Assembly: GCF_001667275.1 (NCBI RefSeq)
Contig: NZ_LZHV01000012.1
Location: 43,260-107,259, forward strand
From: Mycobacterium sp. ACS4054
GTDB lineage: Bacteria > Actinomycetota > Actinomycetes > Mycobacteriales > Mycobacteriaceae
Length of the DNA stretch: 64,000 nucleotides
Direction of reading: 5' to 3'
A program made the position numbers and the translations under genes. This document shows positions 10,688-18,837 of the stretch, piece by piece (positions within the stretch are counted from its first letter, which is position 1; each line of letters opens with the position of its first letter). The notes under the pieces are model-generated. The model ran no database searches and had not been told where the DNA came from. It saw only the letters and a program-made list of their open reading frames with translations.

Positions 10688-11353
10688 ATGGAGCTGTATG
10701 ACGTCATGCGAACGACTTTCGCGGCGCGCGAATTCACCGACGACCCGGTGCCCGACGAGGTCCTGGGCCGCATCTTCGACAACGCGCGCTTCGCCCCCAG
10801 CGGCGGCAACCGGCAGGGCGCCCACGTCACCGTGGTGCGCGACGCGGACGCCCGTCGCCGGCTCGCCGAGCTGGGCAAGGGTGCGGCCCGCCGCTACTTC
10901 GCGCAGCTGCAGGCGGGCGAAAACCCCTGGAACTCAGTGCGTCCCAGCGAGGTGCCGCAGCAGGTCATCGATCAGACGGACATTCCGGACACGTTCGTCG
11001 CGCCGATCGCCAATGCGCCCGTCGTCCTTGTGGTTTCGGTCGACCTGACCGTCGTCGCCGCCATCGATCAAGATCTGGATCGGGTCGGCCTGGCCGGCGG
11101 TGCATCGGTGTACCCGCTCATCTGGAACATCTTGCTGGCCGCCCGCAACGAGGGGTACGGCGGCACCATCACGACGATGGCCATCGCGGCCGAGGAGCAA
11201 GTCCGTGAATTGCTCGGCATCCCGGATCAGCACGCGGTCGTCGCGGTCGTGCCGCTCGGCAAACCCGTGCGGCAGCTTAGGAAGCTGCGCCGCCGCCCGG
11301 TCGCGGAGTTCGTCACCCACGACCGCTTCGACGGTCCGGCATTCGAGGGCTAG
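10688..11353 (+). CDS. Nitroreductase-family FMN protein
   Basis: This 221-residue protein has the nitroreductase-fold signature at its N-terminus (TTFAAREFTDDPVP, then RFAPSGGNRQGAHV for FMN binding) and a C-terminal VVPLGKPVRQLRKLRRRPVA element typical of the family. Such enzymes use NAD(P)H and FMN to reduce nitro compounds, quinones or enones. It lies 6 bp after the Hsp70-like gene, probably in the same operon, and is convergent with a cyclic-nucleotide-binding protein. The physiological substrate is not evident. Confidence 0.88.
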   Translation: MELYDVMRTTFAAREFTDDPVPDEVLGRIFDNARFAPSGGNRQGAHVTVVRDADARRRLAELGKGAARRYFAQLQAGENPWNSVRPSEVPQQVIDQTDIPDTFVAPIANAPVVLVVSVDLTVVAAIDQDLDRVGLAGGASVYPLIWNILLAARNEGYGGTITTMAIAAEEQVRELLGIPDQHAVVAVVPLGKPVRQLRKLRRRPVAEFVTHDRFDGPAFEG

Positions 11354-11368
11354 CGGGCCGGTCCGACG

Positions 11369-11833
11369 TTATGCGATGACATCGGCATAGATGTCCAGGA
11401 GCCGGAACCTTGCCGCGTCGAGATACTCTCCGAGAATCGCGATCACCCGCTTCTGCAGCTCGTATCCCAGTTCGTGGTCCTCTTCGCACTTGCCGCGCAG
11501 GCAGTTGCCGTCGAAACCGATGGCGCGTGTCGTTTCAACGGCGCGGGCGTCGAACCGCGAGTTGTACGGCGGCACCAACCACGACCAGCCAAGGATGTCT
11601 CCGGCTTCGAGCGTCTGAACCGTCAAACCGCCCCGGCCCGGGACCGGGGTTTCGAGCGCGATCCTGCCGGCGCGGATGAGGTAGAAGTGATCGGCGGGAT
11701 AGCCCTCGCGGAAGATCAACTCGCCCGCGGCGAAGCGCAGGTTTGCCGCACAGCCAACCGCCCACTGCAAATAGCGCGGGTCCATCCCGCCGAAGAACGG
11801 GTGTCTGGACAGAACGCCTTCTAGCGTCCTCAC
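11369..11833 (-). CDS. Stand-alone cyclic-nucleotide-binding-fold protein
   Basis: The whole 154-residue protein is one cNMP-binding beta-roll (about residues 5-115: HPFFGGMDPRYL, FREGYPADHFYLIRAGRIAL) plus a C-terminal helix. There is no DNA-binding helix-turn-helix, unlike CRP/FNR regulators. The phosphate-binding cassette is unusual: where cAMP binders have a Gly-Glu and an Arg (FGE...PRxA) this protein reads GDILGWSWLVPPYNSRFDA, so cAMP binding in the classical way is doubtful. It may respond to another ligand or act by protein contact. It is divergent from the SDR at 12025. Confidence 0.75.
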   Translation of the reverse strand: MRTLEGVLSRHPFFGGMDPRYLQWAVGCAANLRFAAGELIFREGYPADHFYLIRAGRIALETPVPGRGGLTVQTLEAGDILGWSWLVPPYNSRFDARAVETTRAIGFDGNCLRGKCEEDHELGYELQKRVIAILGEYLDAARFRLLDIYADVIA

Positions 11834-12024
11834 TGCCTGTTTCCTTCACCGGAGCCAATCAGCTGCTTGAGAAGGACGATAGTTGCCTGTCGGACGCCTG
11901 ACCACCCCCGTACGATGTTTTCGTGATCCCCCGCGATTTCCCGACGAGGGATGGAGCCGACGCGCCATAGTCTGACAACACATTTCACGGTGCTGGTGCC
12001 GTCCCGGCGAGAGGAACTACGCCC

Positions 12025-12855
12025 ATGGCCACGTGGCTCATCACCGGCTGCTCGACCGGACTCGGTCGCGCGCTGGCCCAAGCGGTCATCGGCTCCGGGC
12101 ACAACGCGGTGGTCACCGCCCGCGACGCCGCGAAGGTCGCCGATCTCGTGGACGCGGCCCCGGACCGGGCGCTGGCTCTCACCCTTGACGTCACCGACCC
12201 GGCGCACGTCGCCTCGGCCGTGCGGCAGGCCGACGACCGGTTCGGCGGCGTCGACGTGCTCGTCAACAACGCGGGCTACGGCTACCGCGCCGCGATCGAG
12301 GAGGGTGACGACGCAGAGGTGCGCACCCTGTTCGACACGCACTTCTTCGGCTCCGTCGCGATGATCAAGGCCGTCCTGCCCGGCATGCGGGCGCGCCGCA
12401 GCGGCGCGATCGTCAACATCTCCTCGATCGGCGCGACGGTGAACCCGGTGGGGTCCGGCTACTACGCGGCGGCCAAGTCCGCGATCGAGGGCATGAGCGG
12501 CACCTTGCGCGGTGAGCTTGCGCCGCTGGGCATTTCGGTGACCACCGTCGAGCCCGGCGCGTTCCGCACCGATTTCGCCGGCCGCTCGCTCATCCAGTCG
12601 GCCACCGTCATCGACGACTACGCCGACACCGCCGGCAAGCGCCGCAAGGAAAACGACACGATGCACGGCAACCAGGCCGGCGACCCCGCCAAGGCCGCCG
12701 CCGCGATCATCGCGGCCGTCGAATCCGCCGAGCCCCCCGGCTTTTTGCTGCTCGGCCCCGACGCGCTGGCCCTCTATCGCCACGTCGCGGACACGCGGGC
12801 GATCGAGATCGCGAACTCAGAAGAGCTGACCAGCGGCACTAACTTCGGGCCGTGA
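12025..12855 (+). CDS. SDR-family oxidoreductase
   Basis: A 276-residue classical SDR. The cofactor motif TGCSTGLGRAL starts at residue 7, NNAGYG is near residue 84, and the catalytic Ser and YYAAAKSA lie near residues 140-155. The sequence type (PGAFRTDFAGRSL, long C-terminal helix) is that of the broad oxidoreductase/retinol dehydrogenase-like SDR group common in mycobacteria. A GAGAGGAA ribosome site lies 10 nt before the ATG. It ends 116 bp before adhE, with the DosR-like box in between, so it is probably transcribed separately. Substrate unknown. Confidence 0.85.
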   Translation: MATWLITGCSTGLGRALAQAVIGSGHNAVVTARDAAKVADLVDAAPDRALALTLDVTDPAHVASAVRQADDRFGGVDVLVNNAGYGYRAAIEEGDDAEVRTLFDTHFFGSVAMIKAVLPGMRARRSGAIVNISSIGATVNPVGSGYYAAAKSAIEGMSGTLRGELAPLGISVTTVEPGAFRTDFAGRSLIQSATVIDDYADTAGKRRKENDTMHGNQAGDPAKAAAAIIAAVESAEPPGFLLLGPDALALYRHVADTRAIEIANSEELTSGTNFGP

Positions 12856-12874
12856 CGGGCCGGCAGTCAACCCG

Positions 12875-12894
12875 TTGAGGGCCTTTCAGCCCTA
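12875..12894 (+). promoter_or_regulatory. Probable DosR (DevR) box upstream of adhE
   Basis: TTGAGGGCCTTTCAGCCCTA agrees with natural DosR sites of the form GGGGACTTTCGGCCCT at 13 of 16 positions. Its centre (about 12,884) is roughly 44 bp upstream of the start point expected from the TAGCAT -10 hexamer at 12,917-12,922, the usual place for the promoter-proximal DosR site overlapping -35. The assignment is by eye against the published consensus; no regulon data are available here. Confidence 0.6.
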
Positions 12895-12916
12895 CTTTGC
12901 CTCGAGGCGGCCGGCT

Positions 12917-12922
12917 TAGCAT
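12917..12922 (+). promoter_or_regulatory. -10 hexamer candidate for adhE
   Basis: TAGCAT fits TANNNT and lies 22 bp downstream of the DosR-like box and 49 bp upstream of the adhE ATG, so the transcript would begin near 12,929 with a leader of some 43 nt. Confidence 0.45.
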
Positions 12923-12971
12923 CGGCTCATTCTGCAGGCCCTTACTGTCCCTAACCAGCCGGAACGCCATC

Positions 12972-15587
12972 ATGACCACTACGCAAACCCCGCCCGCCCC
13001 CTCCCTCGAAACACCCGCGCTTGCCGACGAGCGCAGACAAGAAGTCGACGCGATCGTCGACACGGCGGCGCAGGCGGCCCGAGAATTCCGCAAGCTCGAC
13101 CAGCAGCAGGTCGACGCGATCGTCGAGGCGATGGTGCGCGCCGGGGTGCGTGCGGCCGGGGAACTGGCGAGTGTCGCGATCGAAGAGACGGGTTTCGGCG
13201 TCTTCGAGGACAAGGTCGTCAAGAACTACGTGGCCACCGAGTTCCTGCACGACTACCTGCGCGGCAAGAAATCGGTCGGAGTCATCGACGAGGACGTCGA
13301 AAACAACATCACCCATGTGGCCGAGCCGATTGGCGTGGTACTGGGCATCACCCCGGTGACCAACCCGACGTCGACGGTGCTGTTCAAGGCCATCGTGGCC
13401 GCCAAGACTCGCAACGCGATCCTGTTCCGGCCGTCACCGTACGCGGTCCGGTGCTGCGAACGCAGCCTCGAAATCCTCCGCACGGCGGCCGAGGCGGCCG
13501 GGATGCCCCGCGGGGCGCTGCAGGTCATTCCGGATGCCGCGCACGAGGTGACGCACTACCTGTTCAAGCATCCGAAGATCGATTTCATCTGGGTGACGGG
13601 CGGGCCGAAGATCGTCGCGCTGGCGAATTCGGCCGGCAAGCCGGGCCTGTCCGTGGGTCCGGGCAACGCGCCGATCTACGTTCACAAGACGGCGGACCTG
13701 AAGGGTGCGGTCGTCGACATCTTGATTTCGAAAACCTTTGACTCATCGGTCATTTGCCCCGCAGAGCAAACTTGCATCATCGACGACGAGGTGTACGACG
13801 AAGCGATGGCCGAGTTCGAGCGGATGGGCGCCCGCGTGCTCACCCCCGCCGAGGCCACCGCGGTGGCGCAGTTCGCGTTTGGCTGTGGCGACAAGATCTC
13901 GCATGAGGCGGTCGGCCAGAAGGCGTCGGAGCTGGCCGCCCGAGCCGGTTTCAGCGTGTCGCCGGCCGTGAAGGTGCTGCTGGCCGAGCTCCCCGGCGAC
14001 CTGGGTGAGCTCGCATCGCATCCCCTGTTGCAGGAGAAGCTGATGCCGGTGCTGGGGGTGGTGCGCGCGAGCAGTGTCCAGCACGCCATCGACGTGGCCG
14101 TTCTGGTCACCGAGCACGGAGGCCTGGGTCACACGTCGGCGGTGTACGCCAACGATGACGACGTCATCGAGGCATACGGGCTGGCGGTCCGCACGGGGCG
14201 CATCCTGGTCAACGCGCCAACCGCGGTCGGAGCCCTCGGCGGTGTCTACAACAATCTGACGCCCACGTTCTCGTTGGGTTGCGGCACGTGGGGCGGGTCG
14301 AGCACGACGGAAAACGTCAACTATCGCCAACTGCTGAACATCAAGACAGTCTCGCGGCGCCGCACCCCGCCCCAATGGTTCCGGGTGCCGTCCAATACCT
14401 ACTTCAACGAAGGCGCGCTGGACAACTTGCGCGAACTCGACTGCGACACCGTCGTGGTGATCACCGACGCAGTGACCGAAGAGCGCGGCGTGGTGGACCA
14501 GTTACGCGGCAAGTTGCGCGCCCAGCACGTGCAGGTGTTCAGCGAGGTGACACCCGAGCCCGACGAGGCGACCATCCGGCGCGGTGTCGCGCTGCTGCAA
14601 CGCGTCCAACCCGATCTGCTGCTCGCCGTCGGCGGCGGCTCGGTTCTGGACGCCGGCAAGGCGATCCGGTTGTTCTACGAACACCCGGAGAAAAGCGTCG
14701 ACGAGTTGACGATGCCGTTCCTCGACCCGCGCAAGCGGGTGGCCGACTACCCGGTCGACCGGCACGGTGTCCAATTGGTCGCGGTCCCAACGACATCCGG
14801 CACCGGGTCGGAAGTCTCGCCGGCGGCGGTGCTGACGGTGCGCGGCAAGAAGCAGACGCTCGTCGACTACAGCCTGGTGCCTGACCTCGCGATCGTCGAC
14901 CCGATTCTCACTTCGTCCATGCCGCAGACGCTGACCGCCGACACGGGCATCGACGCGCTGACTCATGCCCTGGAGGCTGCCGTCTCGATCTTCGCGTCGC
15001 CATATACGGACGCGTTGTGCGCCCAGGCGGCACGACTGATCTTCGACGCGTTGCCCAGGGCATACGATGACCCCGACGACCTGTCCGCGCGAACCGACAT
15101 GTCCAACGCGGCAACCCTTGCCGGGCTTGCCTTTTCGAATGCATTCGTCGGGACGAATCATGCGCTCGCCCACGCCGTCGGCGCGAGGTTTCAGATCTCG
15201 CATGGCAGGGCCAACGGTGTCTTTCTACCGCACGTGCTGCGTTACAACGCCGGTCTGCCAAGCAAATTCATGCCGGCGCCGGGATACTCCGCCTACGTGG
15301 CGCCCGACAAATACGCGCAGCTCGGTCAGTTGATCTTCGGCGGTCATGAGCCCGCCGAGTGCCGCGCTCGATTGCTTCAGGGGGTAGACGATCTGCTGAG
15401 CCGACTGGACATGCCGCGGTCGCTGCGGGAGTGCGGCATCGAGGAGGAGCAATTCCTGACGGCGCTGCCCGCGCTGGCGATGACGGCTTTCGAGGACCTC
15501 AGTAACCGCACAAATCCGCGGATGCCGCTGGTCAGCGAGATCACCGCGTTGCTTCGGACGGGGTTCTACGGCGACGCCGACGCGTGA
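12972..15587 (+). CDS. adhE: Bifunctional acetaldehyde-CoA / alcohol dehydrogenase AdhE
   Basis: The 871-residue protein joins an N-terminal CoA-acylating aldehyde dehydrogenase (about 1-440; catalytic Cys262 in SSVICPAEQ) to a C-terminal iron-dependent alcohol dehydrogenase (about 460-871; GGGSVLDAGKAIRLFYE, metal ligands in GTNHALAHAVG and SHGRANGVFLPHV). It matches E. coli AdhE in length (891) and order. The enzyme reduces acetyl-CoA to ethanol in two NADH-using steps, regenerating NAD without oxygen, and family members form helical spirosomes. The ATG at 12972 was chosen because the alignment begins there. The DosR-like box upstream suggests induction by hypoxia or NO. Confidence 0.95.
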   Translation: MTTTQTPPAPSLETPALADERRQEVDAIVDTAAQAAREFRKLDQQQVDAIVEAMVRAGVRAAGELASVAIEETGFGVFEDKVVKNYVATEFLHDYLRGKKSVGVIDEDVENNITHVAEPIGVVLGITPVTNPTSTVLFKAIVAAKTRNAILFRPSPYAVRCCERSLEILRTAAEAAGMPRGALQVIPDAAHEVTHYLFKHPKIDFIWVTGGPKIVALANSAGKPGLSVGPGNAPIYVHKTADLKGAVVDILISKTFDSSVICPAEQTCIIDDEVYDEAMAEFERMGARVLTPAEATAVAQFAFGCGDKISHEAVGQKASELAARAGFSVSPAVKVLLAELPGDLGELASHPLLQEKLMPVLGVVRASSVQHAIDVAVLVTEHGGLGHTSAVYANDDDVIEAYGLAVRTGRILVNAPTAVGALGGVYNNLTPTFSLGCGTWGGSSTTENVNYRQLLNIKTVSRRRTPPQWFRVPSNTYFNEGALDNLRELDCDTVVVITDAVTEERGVVDQLRGKLRAQHVQVFSEVTPEPDEATIRRGVALLQRVQPDLLLAVGGGSVLDAGKAIRLFYEHPEKSVDELTMPFLDPRKRVADYPVDRHGVQLVAVPTTSGTGSEVSPAAVLTVRGKKQTLVDYSLVPDLAIVDPILTSSMPQTLTADTGIDALTHALEAAVSIFASPYTDALCAQAARLIFDALPRAYDDPDDLSARTDMSNAATLAGLAFSNAFVGTNHALAHAVGARFQISHGRANGVFLPHVLRYNAGLPSKFMPAPGYSAYVAPDKYAQLGQLIFGGHEPAECRARLLQGVDDLLSRLDMPRSLRECGIEEEQFLTALPALAMTAFEDLSNRTNPRMPLVSEITALLRTGFYGDADA

Positions 15588-15590
15588 GCG

Positions 15591-16547
15591 TCAGCCGCGC
15601 AGCTGCGGCAGCACGTCGCGCTCGTACGCCGCGAAGAAGCCGTCCATGTCGGGACCGATCTGCTGCACGTACACCTCGTCGATGCCGGCGTCGATGTATT
15701 CGCGCACCTTCGCGACATGCGTGTCGGGGTCCGGACCGCAGGTGACGGCTTCGGCGACCTGGTCCGGCGTCACGAGTGACATCAACGCGGCGAAATCCTT
15801 GGGCCGCGGCAGGGTCTGCGCGGACTGCCCGGGCAGGGCATCGTTGCCCCACAACCGATGCGCCACCTCGAGGGCCTTGTCCGCGTCCTGATCCCAACTG
15901 ACCTTGGTGCCACCCTGCACGGGCTTGTCGCCGCCGCCGGACTCCCTGAAGGTCTTGACGAGGTCGGCTTCGGGCGTCACCAGGACGAAGCCGTCCCCGA
16001 TGCGCCCGGCCAGCTCGGCGCCCTGCGGCCCGAAGCTAGACACGTAGATGGGGACCGGCTGCTCGGGCCGCGTGTAGATGCGGGCCTCCTGCACCTCGTA
16101 ATGCTTGCCGTGGTGGCTCACCTCGCCGCCGCGGTGCAGCAGGCGGATGACGTCGACCGCCTCCTCCAACATCTCCTGGCGCACGCCCACCGACGGCCAT
16201 GGGTCGCCGAGGATGTGCTCGTTCAGCGCCTCACCGCTGCCCACCCCGAGCACGAAGCGGCCGCCCAATTGCACGGCGGCGGTGGCGGAGGCCTGGGCGA
16301 TGATCGCCGGATGGGTCCGGATGGTCGGGCAGGTCACGGCGGTGCTGACGGGCAACGACGTCACCTCCGACAGGGCGCCGATGACGCCCCACACGAACGG
16401 GCTCTGGCCCTGCTCGTCGTTCCAGGGGTGAAAGTGGTCGGAGATCCACAGCCCGTCGAATCCCGCCGCCTCCGCACGCTTGGCCTGGTCGATGAGTTCC
16501 TTCGGGGCGTACTGCTCGCAGGACAGAAAGTATCCGATCTTGGTCAT
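15591..16547 (-). CDS. F420-dependent oxidoreductase, glucose-6-phosphate dehydrogenase-like (TIGR03557 type)
   Basis: This 318-residue luciferase-like TIM-barrel protein resembles mycobacterial FGD throughout: EQYAPKELIDQAKRAEAAG near the start, SDHFHPW (residues 37-43, containing the FGD active-site His), GVGSGEALNEH (about 101-111) and PIYVSSFGPQGAELAGRIGDG. FGD oxidises glucose 6-phosphate and charges F420; close relatives use other alcohols. The sequence diverges enough from FGD1 that its substrate is uncertain. It is convergent with adhE, whose stop lies 3 bp away. Confidence 0.88.
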   Translation of the reverse strand: MTKIGYFLSCEQYAPKELIDQAKRAEAAGFDGLWISDHFHPWNDEQGQSPFVWGVIGALSEVTSLPVSTAVTCPTIRTHPAIIAQASATAAVQLGGRFVLGVGSGEALNEHILGDPWPSVGVRQEMLEEAVDVIRLLHRGGEVSHHGKHYEVQEARIYTRPEQPVPIYVSSFGPQGAELAGRIGDGFVLVTPEADLVKTFRESGGGDKPVQGGTKVSWDQDADKALEVAHRLWGNDALPGQSAQTLPRPKDFAALMSLVTPDQVAEAVTCGPDPDTHVAKVREYIDAGIDEVYVQQIGPDMDGFFAAYERDVLPQLRG

Positions 16548-16757
16548 GGCGGCGGGTTACCCGCTGCGGGCCCCGTTATGCGCGTCTTTCGCCGTTGCGC
16601 GAGGTGGATTGCGGGCCAACGCTTTTCCGGTCCAGCCGGGAGCGGAAGCCCCGTTCGCCGGGTGTTGGCCCGGGGCGGTGCGCCCCAGAGGCTGGTGCGG
16701 CGAGTGTGACCAGCAGCCCCTGCGCCCGCGCCCGCGGAGAATAGCTTCAGCCAACTT

Positions 16758-16774
16758 GGAGAAGGTGGTTCTCC
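16758..16774 (+). promoter_or_regulatory. Inverted repeat upstream of thiolase operon
   Basis: GGAGAA and TTCTCC flank a 5-nt spacer (GGTGG). The dyad ends 17 bp before a TACGAT -10 hexamer (16,792-16,797) and so would overlap the -35 region of the beta-oxidation operon, a typical repressor site. No regulator gene adjoins it. The rest of the 260-bp gap between 16,547 and 16,808 shows nothing recognisable. Confidence 0.4.
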
Positions 16775-16807
16775 GCAGCCGAGAGACGCATTACGATACG
16801 GTGACCT

Positions 16808-18058
16808 GTGAGTTGCCGGAAAGGATGGGAGTCCGTCATCGACGCCTGGATTCTCGACGCGGTGCGCACGCCGCGCGGCCGAGGCCGCCCGGACGGCGGC
16901 CTGCACGCCGTACACCCGCAGGCGTTATTCGCTCGGTGCCTCACCGCGCTCGCCGACCGGATCGGCTTCGAGCCGGCCGATGTGGACGACGTGATCGCGG
17001 GCAACGGCATCCTGTCCGGTGACCACGGCGACGACATCGCGCGCCTGTCGGTTCTGCTCGCCGGGTGGCCCGAGACCGTGCCCGGCATGACGCTGAACCG
17101 GTTCTGCGGATCGGGCCAGCAAGCCGTCACCGTCGCCGCGTCGTCGATCGCCGCCGGCAACGAGGACCTGGTGATCGCCGGCGGCGTCGAATCGATGTCG
17201 CGGTGGGACGTCACCGCGGGGATACCGACGATCGACGGCCAAAACCCGGACTTCCGGGCGCGGTATCCGACCGTGCCCCAGGGTATTTCGGCTGACCTGA
17301 TCGCCACGCTGGAGGGATTCACGCGCGAAACCGTCGACGCCTACGCCGCGCAGAGCCAGAGCCGCGCGGCCGCGGCGGTCGACGAGGGGCGGTTCGTGCG
17401 TTCGCTCGTCGACGTCCCCACCCCCGACGGTCCGGTTGTGCGCGACGAACATCCGCGCCCCGGCACCACGGCCGAAACGTTGGCGCGCCTCAAGCCCGCC
17501 TTCGCCGCGATGGGCGACACCCGCGCCGACGGCGAGCCACGCACGTTCGACGAGATCTGCCTCGAGCGCTACCCCGGCATCGACCGCATCGATCACGTGC
17601 ACCACGCGGGAAATTCGTCCGGCGTGGTCGACGGGGCCGCCGCCGTGCTGGTCGCGTCGTCCAACTGGATGCACGCCCACGGCACCACCCCCCGGGCACA
17701 GGTTCGCGCCGCGGCGACGATGGGCAGCGAACCGGTCATCATGCTCACCGCGCCGGGGCCGGCCGCGCAGCGCTGCCTCGAGCGGGCCGGAATGGCCGTC
17801 AAAGACATCGACCTCTGGGAGATCAACGAAGCCTTCGCCGCGGTTCCGCTCAAGGCGATGCGCGATCTGGCCATCGACCCCGACGTGGTCAACGTCAACG
17901 GCGGTGCCATCGCCCTCGGCCACCCCATCGGCGCCACCGGGGCGATGCTCATCGGCACGCTGCTGGATGAGCTCGAACGCCGTGATCTGTCAACGGGTCT
18001 GGTGACCATGTGCACCGGCGGCGGGATGGGCACGGCGACCATCATCGAGCGGGTGTGA
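16808..18058 (+). CDS. Acetyl-CoA acetyltransferase-type thiolase
   Basis: A 416-residue thiolase with all three catalytic regions: nucleophilic Cys in [11 protein letters not shown] (about residue 97), the NEAF motif in [10 protein letters not shown] (about 340), His in [16 protein letters not shown] (about 365-380) and the second Cys in CTGGGMG (about 403). It performs thiolytic release of acetyl- or propionyl-CoA from 3-ketoacyl-CoA, or the reverse. GTG 16808 was chosen; it lies 10 nt after TACGAT, and the conserved region ([14 protein letters not shown]) starts ten residues later. It heads an operon in which each gene overlaps or abuts the next. Confidence 0.93.
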   Translation: MSCRKGWESVIDAWILDAVRTPRGRGRPDGGLHAVHPQALFARCLTALADRIGFEPADVDDVIAGNGILSGDHGDDIARLSVLLAGWPETVPGMTLNRFCGSGQQAVTVAASSIAAGNEDLVIAGGVESMSRWDVTAGIPTIDGQNPDFRARYPTVPQGISADLIATLEGFTRETVDAYAAQSQSRAAAAVDEGRFVRSLVDVPTPDGPVVRDEHPRPGTTAETLARLKPAFAAMGDTRADGEPRTFDEICLERYPGIDRIDHVHHAGNSSGVVDGAAAVLVASSNWMHAHGTTPRAQVRAAATMGSEPVIMLTAPGPAAQRCLERAGMAVKDIDLWEINEAFAAVPLKAMRDLAIDPDVVNVNGGAIALGHPIGATGAMLIGTLLDELERRDLSTGLVTMCTGGGMGTATIIERV

Positions 18059-18837
18059 CCGTGCCGAGCACGCTGGAGCTGCAACGGCCGTGCGACGGGG
18101 TGGCCGTGTTGCGCCTGAACCGCCCGAAGCAACTCAACGCCATCAACGAGACGCTGCAAGCCGAATTAGGCCACGCCCTGGCCGATTTGGCCACCGACCG
18201 CTCCGTGCGCGCGGTCGTGCTGACCGGCGCCGGGCGTGGCTTCTGCGCGGGGATCGACGTCCGCGACTTCGGCCCCTCCATGCTGGAGGCCAGCGCGCCC
18301 GCGCTGGACCGGATGCGGTTCCAGGAGCGGATGGCCGCCCTGGCGGAAGCCGTTCGGGCGCTGCCGCAGCCGGTGATCGCCGCGGTCAACGGGCCCTGCG
18401 TCGGGGCGGGCCTTGCGCTGTGCCTGGCGGCCGACATCCGAATCTGTTCGGAGGCCGCGTCTTTCGGTAACGCTGCTATCCTGCTGGGCCTCTCCGGCGC
18501 CGAGATGGGCATGAGCTACCACCTTCCGCGCATCGTCGGCACCAGCGTGGCCGCCGACTGGATGCTGACCGGCCGCACCGTGTCGGCCGGCGAAGCCGAC
18601 CGACACGGCCTGGTCAGCGAGGTGATCGAACCGGATCGGTTGGCGGACCGGGCGGTCGAGCTGGCGGCGCTGATCGCGAGCCATTCCCCGCTGGGTGCAC
18701 AACTGACCAAGCGCGCCCTGCAGGTCAACACCGACGCCACCAGCCTGTCGGCGGCCCTGGAGCTGGAGAATCGCAACCAGGTGATCACGCACGCCACCGA
18801 CGAGGCGGCCGAGCGCCGCAAGAAGTGGTCGTCGTGA
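18055..18837 (+). CDS. Enoyl-CoA hydratase/isomerase family protein
   Basis: A 260-residue crotonase-fold protein with the two oxyanion-hole segments (GRGFCAGIDVRDFG near 58-71 and NGPCVGAGLALCLAAD near 107-122). At the positions of the catalytic Glu pair of classic enoyl-CoA hydratase I see GLSGAEMGMS, so one acidic residue may be kept while the other is unclear; hydratase or isomerase action are both possible. GTG 18055 overlaps the thiolase stop by 4 bp (GTGA), showing translational coupling. Confidence 0.9.
   Translation: MTVPSTLELQRPCDGVAVLRLNRPKQLNAINETLQAELGHALADLATDRSVRAVVLTGAGRGFCAGIDVRDFGPSMLEASAPALDRMRFQERMAALAEAVRALPQPVIAAVNGPCVGAGLALCLAADIRICSEAASFGNAAILLGLSGAEMGMSYHLPRIVGTSVAADWMLTGRTVSAGEADRHGLVSEVIEPDRLADRAVELAALIASHSPLGAQLTKRALQVNTDATSLSAALELENRNQVITHATDEAAERRKKWSS

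Noticed and set aside
11872..11886. A second DosR-like site between the cyclic-nucleotide-fold protein and the SDR
   Set aside because: Only about 10 of 15 positions agree with the core and the palindrome is poor; too weak to claim.
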